Positions 52,036 to 63,243 are shown, counted from the first letter of the stretch. The stretch: DNA of 63,406 nucleotides from Pantoea wallisii (GCF_002095485.1 NZ_MLFS01000021.1:1-63406); one strand, 5' to 3'. Notes: a model not told the origin generated them from the letters alone. Made by a program: numbers and translations.

Positions 52036-54579
52036 TTACACCAGCGTTTTCAGCCGATAGATCCACTCCAGAGCCTGTTTTGGCGTCAGGCTATCCGGAT
52101 CAAGCGCTTCCAGCGCATCCACAGCCGGCGACGTCTCCGCCACCAGTAGCGGCAGCTGCGAGCCCTCGACAGTAGATGTGGCGGAACTGCCAGATAACGT
52201 TTCCAGCTCTTTTAACTTATGGCGCGCACGCTTAATCACATCTTTCGGTACACCCGCCAGCGCAGCGACCGCCAGCCCGTAGCTCTTGCTGGCAGCACCG
52301 TCCTGTACGCTGTGCATGAAGGCAATCGTATCGCCATGCTCAACCGCATCAAGGTGCACGTTTACCACGCCCTCCAGTTTTTCCGGCAGGGTAGTCAGTT
52401 CAAAATAGTGCGTGGCAAACAGCGTCATCGCTTTAATGCGATTCGCCAGGCTTTCGGCACAGGCCCAGGCCAGCGACAGGCCGTCATAGGTTGATGTGCC
52501 GCGACCAATTTCGTCCATCAACACCAGGCTGTTTTCCGTGGCGTTGTGCAGGATATTAGCCGTTTCCGTCATTTCAACCATGAACGTAGAGCGACCTGAC
52601 GCCAGGTCATCGGCGGCGCCCACACGTGTAAAGATGCGGTCGACAGGGCCAATAACGGTCTCTTCTGCCGGTACGTAGCTGCCAATCCACGCCATGAGCG
52701 CAATCAGCGCGGTCTGGCGCATGTAGGTGCTTTTACCGCCCATGTTCGGCCCGGTGATGATCAGCATGCGACGCTGCATAGAGAGCGCCAGCGGATTAGC
52801 GATGAACGGCTCTTTGAGTACCTGTTCCACGACGGGATGGCGGCCAGCGGTAATACGGATCCCTGCTTTCTCCTGCAACACCGGACGGCAATAGTTGAGC
52901 GTCCACGCGCGTTCTGCCAGGTTAGCGAGCACATCCAGTTCCGCCAGTGCAGCCGCGCTGAGCTGTAGCGCCTCCAGATGCGGTAGCAGTCTATCGAACA
53001 GCTCATCGTACAGGCTTTTCTCCAAAGCCAGCGCTTTGCCTTTTGAGGTCAGAACCTTGTCTTCGTACTCTTTCAGCTCAGGGATAATGTACCGTTCGGC
53101 GTTTTTCAGCGTCTGACGGCGAACATAGTGGATAGGTACCAGATGGCTCTGGCCTCTGCTGACCTGAATATAGTAACCGTGCACTGCGTTAAAACCGACC
53201 TTCAGCGTATCCAGTCCAAGCTTTTCACGTTCACGGATCTCAAGGCGATCCAGATAGTCACTGGCGCCGTCAGCCAGGGCACGCCACTCATCAAGCTCGG
53301 CGTTATAGCCAGGTGCAATGACGCCGCCGTCACGCACCAGCACCGGTGGCGACTCAATAATGGCCTGCTCCAGAAGGGCGCGCAGATCACTGAAATCACC
53401 CATTTGCGTGCGCAGATTGATCAGCTGCGTTGCGGTCACCCCCTCCAGCTGGCTATTTAGCTCTGGCAGCTGCTGAAACGCATGACGCATGCGCGCCAGG
53501 TCACGCGGACGCGCCGTGCGTAATGCCAGGCGCGCCAGAATGCGTTCCAGATCGCCCACCTGACGCAGAACCGGCTGCAACTCCTCACTAAGGGATTGCA
53601 ACTCAGCGATAGCGTCCTGACGGCGGTTGATGGTGGCCACGTCGCGCAGCGGCATATGCAGCCAGCGCTTCAGCATGCGGCTGCCCATTGGCGTGACGGT
53701 TCGGTCCAGCACCGCAGCCAGCGTATTTTCCGTGCCGCCGGCAAGGTTTTGCGTGATTTCAAGATTACGCCGCGTTGCCGCATCCATGATCACGCCATCC
53801 TGCTGGCGCTCCATGCTCAGTGAGCGGATGTGCGGCAAAGAGGTGCGCTGCGTATCCTTAACATATTGCAGCAGGCAGCCAGCCGCACGCAGTGCGAGGT
53901 GCGCCTGTTCAACGCCAAATCCGCTTAAATCACGCGTGCCAAACTGCAAATTGAGCTGCTGGCGCGCGGTGTCGATCTCAAACTCCCACAGCGGACGACG
54001 GCGCAGGCCACGCCGCTGATCGATCAGCGTCATCGCCTGTAAATCTTCGGGATAGAGCAGCTCTGCCGGATTGGTGCGCTGCAACTCTGCCGCCATGGTT
54101 TCAGCATCGGCCGGCTCGCTCAGCCGGAAACGGCCAGAGCTGATATCCAGCGTTGCGTAGCCGAAGCCGCGCTGGCTCTGGAAAATCGCCGCCAGCAGGT
54201 TGTCCTGACGCTCCTGCAGCAGGGCTTCATCACTGATGGTTCCCGGCGTCACGATACGCACAACTTTGCGCTCAACCGGCCCTTTACTGAGTGCCGGATC
54301 GCCAATCTGTTCGCAGATAGCTACCGACTCGCCCAGTTGTACCAGTTTGGCCAGATAACCTTCCACGGCGTGGTAAGGCACGCCTGCCATAGGGATAGGT
54401 TCACCCGCTGACGCGCCGCGTTTGGTCAGGGATATTTCCAGCAGCTGTGAGGCGCGTTTCGCATCGTCATAAAACAGCTCATAGAAATCGCCCATGCGAT
54501 AAAACAGCAGGATGTCAGGATGATCGGCCTTCAGTCGCAGGTACTGCTGCATCATGGGCGTATGGGCGCTGAAGTCCAT
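52036..54579 (-). CDS. mutS: DNA mismatch repair protein MutS
   Basis: MutS recognises mismatches and small loops and starts methyl-directed repair with MutL. The mismatch-reading Phe and Glu lie in MGDFYELF (F32 and E34 from this start), followed by the connector, lever/clamp, and the ATPase with Walker [13 protein letters not shown] near residue 610, [12 protein letters not shown] and ATHYFELT. I prefer the ATG at 54579 because AAAGGAG lies eight bases before it, giving 847 aa; an ATG at 54597 would give 853, the E. coli length. In E. coli rpoS and mutS flank a variable region; here they are adjacent and convergent. Confidence 0.96.
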   Translation of the reverse strand: MDFSAHTPMMQQYLRLKADHPDILLFYRMGDFYELFYDDAKRASQLLEISLTKRGASAGEPIPMAGVPYHAVEGYLAKLVQLGESVAICEQIGDPALSKGPVERKVVRIVTPGTISDEALLQERQDNLLAAIFQSQRGFGYATLDISSGRFRLSEPADAETMAAELQRTNPAELLYPEDLQAMTLIDQRRGLRRRPLWEFEIDTARQQLNLQFGTRDLSGFGVEQAHLALRAAGCLLQYVKDTQRTSLPHIRSLSMERQQDGVIMDAATRRNLEITQNLAGGTENTLAAVLDRTVTPMGSRMLKRWLHMPLRDVATINRRQDAIAELQSLSEELQPVLRQVGDLERILARLALRTARPRDLARMRHAFQQLPELNSQLEGVTATQLINLRTQMGDFSDLRALLEQAIIESPPVLVRDGGVIAPGYNAELDEWRALADGASDYLDRLEIREREKLGLDTLKVGFNAVHGYYIQVSRGQSHLVPIHYVRRQTLKNAERYIIPELKEYEDKVLTSKGKALALEKSLYDELFDRLLPHLEALQLSAAALAELDVLANLAERAWTLNYCRPVLQEKAGIRITAGRHPVVEQVLKEPFIANPLALSMQRRMLIITGPNMGGKSTYMRQTALIALMAWIGSYVPAEETVIGPVDRIFTRVGAADDLASGRSTFMVEMTETANILHNATENSLVLMDEIGRGTSTYDGLSLAWACAESLANRIKAMTLFATHYFELTTLPEKLEGVVNVHLDAVEHGDTIAFMHSVQDGAASKSYGLAVAALAGVPKDVIKRARHKLKELETLSGSSATSTVEGSQLPLLVAETSPAVDALEALDPDSLTPKQALEWIYRLKTLV

Positions 54580-54939
54580 TGGCTCTGCTCCTTTCATCTT
54601 GTTCTCACTCAGAATGTACTCTTCATAACCGGAGGCTGGCTAATGACAGCCTGGATGTGCCGTTACCATACAGGTGACGAAAGGGCAGATATTACCATTT
54701 TTGCGGCACTGCCTTCATCCGCCACGGGCGTTTATGGCTGCCGACCATAGCAAATTGCGCAGAGCGGTAAAAAGTAAATTTTACGGGAAAAAGCAAAGTG
54801 TGGAGCGGTTTCGCAAATTTGCCCTGTAACAGGCTGAGACGCATGAAAACTGACGTGAATTTAACATATTGCTCTGTAAGTCGCCGCGTTGAACGATTAC
54901 CATGAACGCCTCTGATTTCACCTGGCTGATGGATATCCG
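54580..54939. other. Divergent mutS/mltB intergenic region
   Basis: These 360 bp between the divergent starts should contain both promoters. The middle (54765-54800) is A/T-rich. I see no convincing ORF, repeat or operator here. Confidence 0.4.
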
Positions 54940-56022
54940 ATGCGTTTTAAGGTTGCTCTTCTTCCGCTTATTTGTCTGCTTGCTGCATGCAGCAGTAAGC
55001 CTGCCCCTCAGCAGCAAGCCGCCGTTGTGCCTGCACCTAAAGGCGGTTTTCTGCTGGAACCTTCCCATGCTATTCAGCCGATGTTCGGCGATTTCGCCGG
55101 TAATCCCGCGGCTGAACAGTTTATTGATCAGATGGTCGCGAAGCATGGTTTTAACCGCGAGCAGTTACACGCGGTGATTGGCCAGGCTAAACGGCTGGAT
55201 TATGTCTTGCGCTTGATGGATCAGCAGGCACCTTCCTATACGCCACCGGCCGGACCAAACGGCGCATGGATTCGCTACCGCAATAAATTCATTACCCCCG
55301 ATAACGTGCAAAACGGCGTAGCCTTCTGGAATCAGTACCAGGATGCACTGCAGCGAGCGCAGCAGGTATATGGCGTGCCGCCGGAAATCATTGTGGGCAT
55401 CATCGGTGTGGAGACGCGCTGGGGCCGCGTTATGGGGAAAACCCGTTTACTGGATGCGCTGGCAACGCTCTCCTTTAGCTATCCGCGTCGTGCTGCTTAC
55501 TTCAGTAGCGAGCTGGAAACCTTCCTGCTGATGGCGCGTACCGAGCAGGATGATCCTCTCGATCTGCGTGGTTCTTTTGCCGGCGCGATGGGCTATGGGC
55601 AGTTTATGCCCTCCTCCTATAAGCAGTATGCGGTCGACTTCAATGGCGATGGACACATCAATTTGTGGGACCCGGTGGACGCCATTGGCAGCGTAGCGAA
55701 CTACTTTAAAGCGCACGGCTGGCGCGCGGGGCAGACGGTAGCGGTTCCGGCCAGCGGTCAGGCACCGGCTCTGGAAAATGGTTTCAAAACCCGTTATCCG
55801 GTGAGTACGTTGACGGCAAGCGGCCTCACGCCGCAGGGTTCTCTTGAGGGGAACGATCAGGCCAGCCTGCTGCGGCTGGATCTGGGTACCAGTTATCAGT
55901 ACTGGTATGGCTTGCCTAACTTCTATGTGATCACACGCTACAACCATAGCACCCACTATGCGATGGCGGTGTGGCAGCTGGGCGAAGCCGTGGCGAAAGC
56001 GCGTCAGGGCAATATGCTTTAG
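54940..56022 (+). CDS. mltB: Membrane-bound lytic murein transglycosylase B MltB
   Basis: MltB cleaves the MurNAc-GlcNAc bond of peptidoglycan to yield 1,6-anhydro products, acting at the inner face of the outer membrane. The signal peptide ends at lipobox LLAAC, so Cys17 is lipidated. The GH103/SLT catalytic Glu is in IIGVETRWGRVMGKTR, and the long motif GAMGYGQFMPSSYKQYAVDFNGDGHINLWDP is family-specific. It is 360 aa (361 in E. coli). Confidence 0.95.
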   Translation: MRFKVALLPLICLLAACSSKPAPQQQAAVVPAPKGGFLLEPSHAIQPMFGDFAGNPAAEQFIDQMVAKHGFNREQLHAVIGQAKRLDYVLRLMDQQAPSYTPPAGPNGAWIRYRNKFITPDNVQNGVAFWNQYQDALQRAQQVYGVPPEIIVGIIGVETRWGRVMGKTRLLDALATLSFSYPRRAAYFSSELETFLLMARTEQDDPLDLRGSFAGAMGYGQFMPSSYKQYAVDFNGDGHINLWDPVDAIGSVANYFKAHGWRAGQTVAVPASGQAPALENGFKTRYPVSTLTASGLTPQGSLEGNDQASLLRLDLGTSYQYWYGLPNFYVITRYNHSTHYAMAVWQLGEAVAKARQGNML

Positions 56023-56108
56023 CTCTGTCCTTATAAAGTATAAGGGTATAAGATGGCGCCCCTTTTGCGGTGTCATCTTCATCGCATCCCGATCGCTGAG
56101 GAGCGCTT

Positions 56109-56444
56109 ATGAGTACTTTACCTGTCTGTCCTGCCTGCCAGGCCGATTACACCTGGCAAGATGGCGATAATCTGAACTGCCCGTCATGTGGTCATATCTG
56201 GTCCGCAAGCGCGGCGGATGCCGGCGACAGCCTGATTGTACGTGATGCTAACGGCAATCTGCTGGCTGATGGAGATAATGTCACCGTGGTGAAGGATCTC
56301 AAGGTTAAAGGCAGCTCCTCAACCCTGAAAATAGGGACCAAAGTGAAAGGGATCCGTCTGGTCGAAGGCGATCACAATATCGACTGCAAGATCGAGGGTT
56401 TTGGCCCGATGAAGCTGAAATCTGAGTTTGTGAAAAAGAGCTAA
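56109..56444 (+). CDS. yjdM: YjdM (PhnA-like) zinc-ribbon protein
   Basis: This 111-aa protein has an N-terminal zinc ribbon ([21 protein letters not shown]) and a C-terminal SH3-like PhnA domain ([34 protein letters not shown], then [28 protein letters not shown]). The length equals E. coli YjdM (formerly PhnA), whose function is not settled; it is not a phosphonoacetate hydrolase. In E. coli it is near phn genes, so its position after mltB is different. GAGGAGCGCTT precedes the ATG. Confidence 0.93.
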   Translation: MSTLPVCPACQADYTWQDGDNLNCPSCGHIWSASAADAGDSLIVRDANGNLLADGDNVTVVKDLKVKGSSSTLKIGTKVKGIRLVEGDHNIDCKIEGFGPMKLKSEFVKKS

Positions 56445-56633
56445 GGGCAGGGCGGCCGTATGCCGTCCTGCGCAGATCGCTACGCCTGGCTTTTGATTCT
56501 TTTCTCCCGCTGCTATCCCGATGCAGATGTCCGTTGCTTGCATCTGCCGGATACGCCATCGCACTTTTCCCTTCGCATCACCCGCTAAAAAAGAGGTAGT
56601 GTGTGGCTCTCTCGACAAGACAGGAGCATTGCC

Positions 56634-57412
56634 ATGCAAGACTGGAATCCCGGGCTATATCGTCAGTTTGAATCAGAGCGGACGCGTCCGGCTCGCGAGT
56701 TACTGGAGCGTGTTCCGCTTAAAGACGTAGGCACCGCGACCGATCTGGCTGCGGGCCCGGTAACAGCACTGAGCTGCTGGTTCAGCAATGGCCCCAGGCA
56801 GAGGTAACCGGACTCGACAGCTCTGAGGCAATGCTGGAGCAGGCACGTGAGCGTCTGCCAGGCTGCCATTTTCAGCACGCCGATATTCGTACCTGGCAGG
56901 CTGAGCAACCGCAGCAGCTGATTTATGCTAATGCTTCACTGCAATGGCTTACCGGACATGATACGTTGCTGCCGCATCTGGTTGAGCAGCTTGCCGCTGG
57001 CGGCGCGCTGGCCATACAAATGCCGGATAACCTTGACGAGCCCTCCCATCGGCTGATGCGTGAAGTCGCAGCAACCTCGCGCTGGCAACCCCTTATCTCA
57101 GCGCAAATAGCCGATCGCAAACGCCTGCTTTCCACCAATCAGTACTATGATCTTCTTAGTGAGGCAGGCTGTCAGGTGGATATCTGGCGTACCACCTATT
57201 ACCACCCAATGGCCGATGCACAGGCTATTATTTCATGGCTGAGTGCTACCGGATTGCGTCCTTTCCTTGCCGCGCTGGATGACAATCAGCAGGCCGATTT
57301 TTTGCGTGATTACCATCAGGCGCTGCTTTCTGCGTACCCGGCACGCAGTGATGGGCAGGTTCTGCTGGCTTTCCCGCGTCTGTTTATTGTCGCTGTGAAA
57401 ACGCGTGGTTAA
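56634..57412 (+). pseudogene. tam: Trans-aconitate 2-methyltransferase Tam, frameshifted as read
   Basis: Tam methylates trans-aconitate with AdoMet, relieving inhibition of aconitase. The start at 56634 (MQDWNPGLYRQFESERTRPA) follows CAGGAG. At about 56747 the sequence reads GATCTGGCTGCGGG where GATCTGGGCTGCGGG ([10 protein letters not shown]) is expected; losing one G of GGG breaks the AdoMet loop and leads to TAA. The rest is open from 56831 ([22 protein letters not shown]) and conserved to [13 protein letters not shown]. Corrected, it is 259 aa (252 in E. coli). It is dispensable in E. coli, so a real mutation cannot be excluded. Confidence 0.9.
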
Positions 57413-57518
57413 TGCTGGAATACACTGCGCAAAATCGAAGGCTGGTGGTTGAAAAGGCCCGCATGCCATACCATTTACTGCTAACGTGAAGCGCCATAAC
57501 AGGAGAGGGCGAACAGCG

Positions 57519-58013
57519 ATGAACGATGCACAGCTACAGGCGTTAAGCAGCCGTATTGGTGAGGTGCTTAAACAGCATCAGGCGACGGTCACGGCAGCGG
57601 AGTCCTGTACCGGCGGCTGGATCGCTAAAGTGTTTACGGATATCAGCGGCAGTTCGGCGTGGTTTGAACGCGGTTTTGTGACCTACAGTAATGAAGCCAA
57701 ACAGCAAATGGTAGGCGTTCTGGCCGCTACGCTGGCACAACATGGCGCTGTCAGCGAGCAAACCGTGCGTGAGATGGCAGCGGGGGCCTGTAAAGCGGCG
57801 CATGCGCAGTTTGGTATTGCGGTCAGCGGGGTTGCAGGACCAGACGGCGGCACCGATGAAAAACCGGTGGGCACAGTATGGTTTGCCATAGCCGGGCCGC
57901 ATGAAAAAGTGGTTACGCAGTGCCAGGTTTTTGCAGGCGATCGTGAGGCGGTTCGGCGTCAGTCAGTTGGCTTTGCCCTGCAATTACTCCTTGATGAATT
58001 TCTGATAAATTAA
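57519..58013 (+). CDS. pncC: Nicotinamide-nucleotide amidohydrolase PncC
   Basis: PncC (YgaD) deamidates NMN to NaMN in the pyridine nucleotide salvage cycle. TAAESCTGGWIAK, GSSAWFERGFVTYSNEAKQQM and AVSGVAGPDGGTDEKPVGTVW are the CinA C-terminal-domain signatures. The ATG at 57519 gives 164 aa (165 in E. coli); an upstream in-frame ATG at 57486 is not supported. It lies 93 bp before recA, the usual pncC-recA-recX order. Confidence 0.95.
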   Translation: MNDAQLQALSSRIGEVLKQHQATVTAAESCTGGWIAKVFTDISGSSAWFERGFVTYSNEAKQQMVGVLAATLAQHGAVSEQTVREMAAGACKAAHAQFGIAVSGVAGPDGGTDEKPVGTVWFAIAGPHEKVVTQCQVFAGDREAVRRQSVGFALQLLLDEFLIN

Positions 58014-58015
58014 GC

Positions 58016-58043
58016 TTGATACTGTATGACTATACAGTATAAT
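58016..58043 (+). promoter_or_regulatory. recA promoter with overlapping LexA (SOS) box
   Basis: TTGATA (58016-58021) and TATAAT (58038-58043) are separated by 16 bp. The LexA box TACTGTATGACTATACAGTA (58020-58039) lies between and over them, as in E. coli recA. RecA should therefore be repressed by LexA and induced by DNA damage. Confidence 0.96.
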
Positions 58044-58106
58044 TAGCACCAACAGAACGGGCAGACATACACGATGTCAGCTCACCCGGCATGATTAGGA
58101 GTGTAA

Positions 58107-59177
58107 ATGGCGATTGACGAGAACAAACAGAAGGCTTTAGCTGCCGCGCTGGGCCAGATTGAGAAACAATTTGGTAAAGGCTCCATCATGCGCCTGGGTG
58201 AAGACCGCTCGATGGATGTTGAAACCATCTCTACCGGCTCCCTGTCGCTGGACATCGCGCTGGGCGCGGGTGGCCTGCCGATGGGCCGTATTGTAGAAAT
58301 CTACGGGCCAGAGTCATCAGGTAAAACCACGCTGACGCTGCAGGTCATCGCGGCTGCACAGCGTAAAGGCAAAACCTGTGCCTTCATTGATGCCGAGCAC
58401 GCGCTGGATCCGGTCTATGCGAAAAAGCTGGGCGTGGATATCGATAATCTGCTGTGTTCACAGCCGGATACCGGTGAGCAGGCGCTGGAAATCTGTGATG
58501 CGCTGGCGCGCTCTGGTGCGGTTGACGTGATTATCGTTGACTCCGTTGCTGCGCTGACGCCAAAAGCAGAAATCGAAGGTGAAATTGGTGACTCACATAT
58601 GGGCCTGGCGGCGCGTATGATGAGCCAGGCAATGCGTAAGCTGGCCGGTAACCTGAAGCAGTCCAACACGCTGCTGATCTTCATCAACCAGATTCGTATG
58701 AAGATTGGTGTGATGTTCGGTAACCCTGAAACCACAACGGGTGGTAACGCGCTGAAGTTCTACGCCTCTGTCCGTCTGGATATCCGTCGTATCGGCGCGA
58801 TTAAAGAGGGTGATGAAGTGGTGGGCAGCGAAACCCGCGTGAAAGTGGTGAAAAACAAAGTGGCTGCGCCGTTTAAGCAGGCTGAATTCCAGATCATGTA
58901 TGGCGAAGGTATCAACACCTTTGGCGAACTGGTTGATCTGGGCGTGAAGCACAAGCTGGTGGAGAAAGCCGGTGCGTGGTACAGCTACAACGGTGACAAA
59001 ATCGGACAGGGTAAAGCGAACGCGACGAACTTCCTGAAAGAGAACCCAGTCATCGCCAATGAAATCGACGTCAAACTGCGTGAGATGCTATTGACGGGCG
59101 CGACTGAGGAAGCGGGTGCACCAAAGGCTGCTGCTGACAACTACGAAGCTGCCAGCGAAACCAACGAAGATTTCTGA
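58107..59177 (+). CDS. recA: Recombinase RecA
   Basis: RecA forms ATP-dependent filaments on ssDNA, catalyses strand exchange and stimulates LexA self-cleavage. Walker [10 protein letters not shown] is at 67-75, followed by the catalytic Glu region, [23 protein letters not shown] (loop L1 region), [30 protein letters not shown] (loop L2) and an acidic C-terminal tail ending ETNEDF. It is 356 aa, close to E. coli (353). TAGGAGTG precedes the ATG, and the LexA box lies upstream. Confidence 0.98.
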   Translation: MAIDENKQKALAAALGQIEKQFGKGSIMRLGEDRSMDVETISTGSLSLDIALGAGGLPMGRIVEIYGPESSGKTTLTLQVIAAAQRKGKTCAFIDAEHALDPVYAKKLGVDIDNLLCSQPDTGEQALEICDALARSGAVDVIIVDSVAALTPKAEIEGEIGDSHMGLAARMMSQAMRKLAGNLKQSNTLLIFINQIRMKIGVMFGNPETTTGGNALKFYASVRLDIRRIGAIKEGDEVVGSETRVKVVKNKVAAPFKQAEFQIMYGEGINTFGELVDLGVKHKLVEKAGAWYSYNGDKIGQGKANATNFLKENPVIANEIDVKLREMLLTGATEEAGAPKAAADNYEAASETNEDF

Positions 59178-59185
59178 TACACCCC

Positions 59186-59217
59186 AACGGGAGCAGCGAT
59201 GCTCCCGTTTTGCTTTT
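59186..59217 (+). terminator. recA terminator, leaky into recX
   Basis: AACGGGAGCA-GCGA-TGCTCCCGTT is a perfect 10-bp stem followed by TTTGCTTTT. In E. coli the equivalent hairpin lets a minority of transcripts through to recX, which has no obvious promoter here either. Confidence 0.92.
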
Positions 59218-59287
59218 CCCCCGCCAGTGCTTTCTCTCTCCGCCTTCTTGCTTTACTCTGCGCCTCTGCCATAACAAGGTTCAACTT

Positions 59288-59803
59288 ATGTCATCAACAC
59301 CCTCTGCGGCACCCGTGCCGACGTTTTCCCGTTTACTGGATCGCGCGATGCGTATACTGGCCCAGCGCGATCACAGCCGTGATGAGCTGAAACGTAAGCT
59401 ACAGCTCTCCAGCCAGCGTGCGGCTTATCTGCAACAGCAGGAGGCAGTGCCCATCCCGGAAGAGTTACTGGAAAAGGTGCTCGACTGGTGTCAGGAAAAT
59501 GGCTGGCTTAACGACCAGCGCTTTACAGAACGCTTTATTCAAAGCCGTGCCCGCAAAGGGTATGGTCCGCAGCGGGTGCGCATGGAGCTGCAACAGAAAG
59601 GAATCAGTCGTGAGGAGATAACGCAGGCGCTGTATGACACCGATGTTGACTGGGGCCAGTGTGCAGCAGACGTTGCGAAGCGTAAATTTGGTGAGCCCCT
59701 ACCGCAGACCTGGGCTGAGAAGAGCAAAGTACAGCGTTTTCTGATGTCGAAAGGCTTTATGATGGAAGATATTCAGGCAATTTTCAGAAATATTGATGAC
59801 TGA
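59288..59803 (+). CDS. recX: Recombination regulatory protein RecX
   Basis: RecX binds RecA filaments and limits their extension and ATPase. It is an all-helical, basic protein with the conserved RAMRILAQRDHSRDELKRKL, NDQRFTERFIQSRARKGYGPQRVRMELQQKGIS and KFGEPLPQTWAEKSKVQRFLMSKGF. From the ATG at 59288, after AAGGTT, it is 171 aa (166 in E. coli). The frame is open back to 59210 across the recA terminator, which argues against an earlier start. Confidence 0.94.
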   Translation: MSSTPSAAPVPTFSRLLDRAMRILAQRDHSRDELKRKLQLSSQRAAYLQQQEAVPIPEELLEKVLDWCQENGWLNDQRFTERFIQSRARKGYGPQRVRMELQQKGISREEITQALYDTDVDWGQCAADVAKRKFGEPLPQTWAEKSKVQRFLMSKGFMMEDIQAIFRNIDD

Positions 59804-59938
59804 AAGGCGATGTGATTTTACTTCCCATTGAAGAAAATTTATCTTATTCCCACTTTTTGTTCCTCACTCACTGACAGACCGGACGCATAGGGTTTGCCAG
59901 TGAAAAGGAACGTTCGTTAGCGTGATTCCAGGAATTTT

Positions 59939-62566
59939 ATGAGCAAGAGCACTGCTGAGATCCGTCAAGCGTTTCTCGACTTTTTTCATAGCAAGGGACA
60001 TCAGGTTGTAGCCAGCAGCTCCCTCGTACCGAACAACGACCCGACGCTGCTGTTTACCAACGCAGGCATGGTGCAGTTTAAAGACGTTTTCCTCGGTCAG
60101 GATAAGCGCGACTATGCGCGTGCCACCACGTCACAACGTTGTGTGCGTGCCGGTGGTAAGCACAATGATTTGGAAAACGTCGGCTATACAGCACGTCACC
60201 ACACCTTCTTTGAAATGCTGGGCAACTTTAGCTTTGGCGACTACTTCAAAAAAGATGCGATTGCCTATGCCTGGGAACTGTTAACGGGCGAGCAGTGGTT
60301 TAAGCTGCCGAAAGAGCGTCTGTGGGTTACCGTTTACGAAACCGACGATGAAGCTTTCGAAATCTGGGCCAACGATATTGGTGTGCCACGCGAGCGTATT
60401 ATCCGCATCGGCGATAACAAAGGCAGCGCCTACGCTTCCGATAACTTCTGGCAGATGGGTGATACTGGCCCTTGCGGCCCGTGCACCGAAATCTTCTATG
60501 ATCACGGTGACCATATCTGGGGAGGCCCGCCAGGCAGCCCGGAAGAGGATGGCGATCGCTACATTGAGATTTGGAATATCGTCTTCATGCAGTTCAACCG
60601 TCAGGCCGACGGCACCATGGAGCCGCTGCCAAAGCCCTCTGTTGATACCGGTATGGGTCTCGAGCGCATTGCTGCCGTTCTGCAGCACGTTAACTCCAAC
60701 TATGAAATCGATCTGTTTGCCAAACTGATCAAAGCGGTGGCGCAGGTAACCGGTGCTACCGATCTGAACAATAAGTCGCTGCGCGTTATTGCTGACCACA
60801 TCCGCTCATGTGCCTTCCTGATTGCCGATGGCGTCACCCCATCGAATGAGAACCGTGGCTACGTGCTGCGCCGTATCATTCGTCGCGCGGTGCGCCACGG
60901 GAATATGCTGGGTGCCAAAGAGGCGTTCTTCTACAAACTGGTTGCGCCACTGATTGAGGTGATGGGGGCGGCTGGTGATGATCTGAAGCGTCAGCAGACG
61001 CACGTTGAAAACGCGCTGAAAACTGAAGAAGAGCAGTTTGCCAGAACGCTGGAACGCGGCCTGGCGCTGCTGGATGAGGAGCTGGCCAATCTGAAGGGCG
61101 ATACGCTGGATGGTGAAACCGTATTCCGCCTGTACGATACGTTTGGCTTCCCGGCTGATTTAACGGCGGACGTGTGCCGCGAGCGCGATCTGAAGATTGA
61201 TGAAGCGGGCTTTGAGGCCGCAATGGAACAGCAGCGCCAGCGTGCGCGTGAAGCCAGCGGTTTCGGCGCTGATTATAACAGCGTCATTCGCTTCGATTCG
61301 GCGACTAATTTTAAAGGCTATGACCATCTGCAACTGGAAGCGACCGTGCAGGCACTGTTCGTTGACGGGCAGCAGGTTGAGCAGGTAAAAGCCGGGCAGG
61401 ATGCCGTAGTGATCCTGAATGAAACGCCGTTCTACGGTGAATCAGGCGGCCAGGTCGGCGACACCGGCGTTCTGACCGGGAAAAATGCTGAATTTAGCGT
61501 GCTGGATACGCAAAAGTATGGCAAAGCGTTCGGTCATATCGGTAAGCTGAACCACGGTGAGCTACGCATTGGTGATAGCCTGCATGCCCAGGTCAATGCA
61601 GAGCGTCGCGCACGCATCGTGCTGAACCACTCGGCAACGCACCTGATGCATGAAGCGCTGCGTGAAGTATTGGGCGATCATGTTGGTCAGAAAGGCTCAC
61701 TGAACAACGACAAATATCTGCGCTTTGACTTCTCACATAATGAGGCGATGAAGCCACAGCAGATTCGCGAAGTTGAAGATATCGTTAACGCACAGATTCG
61801 TCGCAACCTGCTTATTCAGACCGAGGTAATGGATCTTGAAGAGGCAAAAGCGCGTGGTGCCATGGCGCTGTTTGGCGAGAAGTATGAGCAGCAAGTCCGC
61901 GTAGTGAGCATGGGCGAGTACTCTGTGGAGCTGTGTGGCGGTACCCACGCTGCGCGCACCGGGGATATCGGCCTGTTCCGTATTCAGTCAGAAGCGGGTA
62001 CCGCAGCGGGCATACGCCGTATCGAAGCGCTGACGGGTGAGGCGGCTATTGCTCAACTGCATGCGCAGAGCGACCAGCTTGCAGAGATTGCGCAGGTGGT
62101 TAAAGCCAACAGCAGCAACCTGAATGAAAAAGTACGCGGATTGGTTGATAACGTGCGCGCACTGGAAAAAGAACTGCAACAGCTGCGCGATCAGCAAGCG
62201 GCGCAGGAGAGCGCTTCACTGAGTAGCAAAGCCGTTGACGTTAAAGGCACGAAACTGCTGGTAAGTGAACTCAGCAATGTCGAGCCGAAAATGCTGCGTA
62301 CGATGATGGACGATCTGAAGAATCAGCTCGGTTCAGCCATTATCGTGCTGGCAACCGTTGCTGAAGGCAAAGTGTCACTGATTGCCGGTGTCACCAAAGA
62401 TCTGACCGATCGCGTTAAGGCGGGTGAGCTGATTGGCGAACTGGCGGCGCAGGTTGGCGGTAAAGGTGGCGGACGTCCTGATATGGCACAGGCTGGTGGA
62501 ACGAACCCGCAGGCTCTGGCTGGCGCGCTGGCTGGCGTACAGGACTGGGTGAGTAACCGACTGTAA
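59939..62566 (+). CDS. alaS: Alanine--tRNA ligase AlaS
   Basis: AlaS charges tRNA-Ala and edits mischarged Ser and Gly. The class II core starts [28 protein letters not shown] (motif 1) and includes [24 protein letters not shown] (motif 2) and the motif 3 region [11 protein letters not shown]. The editing site has [11 protein letters not shown] and [13 protein letters not shown], and the C-Ala domain ends [15 protein letters not shown]. It is 875 aa (876 in E. coli). Confidence 0.97.
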   Translation: MSKSTAEIRQAFLDFFHSKGHQVVASSSLVPNNDPTLLFTNAGMVQFKDVFLGQDKRDYARATTSQRCVRAGGKHNDLENVGYTARHHTFFEMLGNFSFGDYFKKDAIAYAWELLTGEQWFKLPKERLWVTVYETDDEAFEIWANDIGVPRERIIRIGDNKGSAYASDNFWQMGDTGPCGPCTEIFYDHGDHIWGGPPGSPEEDGDRYIEIWNIVFMQFNRQADGTMEPLPKPSVDTGMGLERIAAVLQHVNSNYEIDLFAKLIKAVAQVTGATDLNNKSLRVIADHIRSCAFLIADGVTPSNENRGYVLRRIIRRAVRHGNMLGAKEAFFYKLVAPLIEVMGAAGDDLKRQQTHVENALKTEEEQFARTLERGLALLDEELANLKGDTLDGETVFRLYDTFGFPADLTADVCRERDLKIDEAGFEAAMEQQRQRAREASGFGADYNSVIRFDSATNFKGYDHLQLEATVQALFVDGQQVEQVKAGQDAVVILNETPFYGESGGQVGDTGVLTGKNAEFSVLDTQKYGKAFGHIGKLNHGELRIGDSLHAQVNAERRARIVLNHSATHLMHEALREVLGDHVGQKGSLNNDKYLRFDFSHNEAMKPQQIREVEDIVNAQIRRNLLIQTEVMDLEEAKARGAMALFGEKYEQQVRVVSMGEYSVELCGGTHAARTGDIGLFRIQSEAGTAAGIRRIEALTGEAAIAQLHAQSDQLAEIAQVVKANSSNLNEKVRGLVDNVRALEKELQQLRDQQAAQESASLSSKAVDVKGTKLLVSELSNVEPKMLRTMMDDLKNQLGSAIIVLATVAEGKVSLIAGVTKDLTDRVKAGELIGELAAQVGGKGGGRPDMAQAGGTNPQALAGALAGVQDWVSNRL

Positions 62567-62591
62567 CGAAATAAAACTAAACATCGTGAAG

Positions 62592-62621
62592 AGCGCCGGG
62601 ACAGTTGTTCCGGCGCTTTTT
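62592..62621 (+). terminator. Terminator of alaS
   Basis: AGCGCCGG pairs with CCGGCGCT across a 10-nt loop, followed by a short T-run. The remaining interval to csrA (about 62625-62817) should hold csrA promoters; the ATCTTTCAAGGAGCAAAGA leader gives a strong ribosome site. Confidence 0.85.
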
Positions 62622-62817
62622 AACGCGATGTGCAGCACCAGGTAACGACAAAGTCCGGTTGATGTAGTGTATTTCGGCTAAACTAACTATCAGCAGAATG
62701 TATTGGCGTGACAAAGCACAATCGTGTAATTGTCATAGGCATTGTTCAGCGTTATATGATGGATATGGCCGGGAGACCGAACAGGCCCGACTCTTTTAAT
62801 CTTTCAAGGAGCAAAGA

Positions 62818-63003
62818 ATGCTTATTCTAACTCGTCGAGTTGGTGAAACCCTCATGATTGGCGATGAGGTAACTGTAACGGTGCTGGGTGTTAAAGGTAA
62901 CCAGGTCCGTATTGGCGTTAATGCGCCTAAAGAAGTTTCTGTACATCGCGAAGAGATCTACCAGCGTATACAGGCTGAGAAAACGCAAACTTCGAGTTAC
63001 TAA
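62818..63003 (+). CDS. csrA: Carbon storage regulator CsrA
   Basis: CsrA is a dimeric RNA-binding protein that blocks or stabilises mRNAs at GGA motifs and is sequestered by CsrB, encoded at 4243. The 61-aa sequence ([20 protein letters not shown]...) is nearly identical to E. coli, with the RNA-contacting LTRR near the N-terminus and [13 protein letters not shown] near the C-terminus. CAAGGAGCAAAGA overlaps a GGA, which is compatible with autoregulation. It lies between alaS and serV as in E. coli. Confidence 0.98.
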   Translation: MLILTRRVGETLMIGDEVTVTVLGVKGNQVRIGVNAPKEVSVHREEIYQRIQAEKTQTSSY

Positions 63004-63010
63004 CGTATTC

Positions 63011-63045
63011 AGCGCCTCGCTCCACAGCGAGGCGCTACCTTTTTT
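63011..63045 (+). terminator. Terminator of csrA
   Basis: AGCGCCTCGCT-CCAC-AGCGAGGCGCT is an 11-bp perfect stem followed by ACC and six T. Confidence 0.93.
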
Positions 63046-63215
63046 GCTGTACGCTGCTATTTTGCCCCTCATCACTCTTTCCCTCTTTCTCGCTATTTTG
63101 TTAACTGCAACGCGCACCCGCTGTTGATTAATCACTCTTTTTGTTGCCAAAACATCCGTATTGCGCGTCATTTGTGCAATCAAACACTTGTGAAGAAAAA
63201 GTCGGGAAAAATTGT

Positions 63216-63243
63216 TTGACTTATAAGTCCGGGAAAGTAATAT
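63216..63243 (+). promoter_or_regulatory. Promoter of the serV tRNA operon
   Basis: TTGACT (63216-63221) and TAATAT (63238-63243) are spaced 16 bp apart, with a GC-rich discriminator (GTGCGCC) downstream, typical of stringently controlled stable-RNA promoters. The region from the csrA terminator to here is A/T-rich and has no supported gene. Confidence 0.8.

Noticed and set aside
63046..63215. Small membrane-protein-like ORFs between csrA and serV
   Set aside because: A/T-rich spacer with no ribosome site or conserved match; explained as promoter-upstream DNA.
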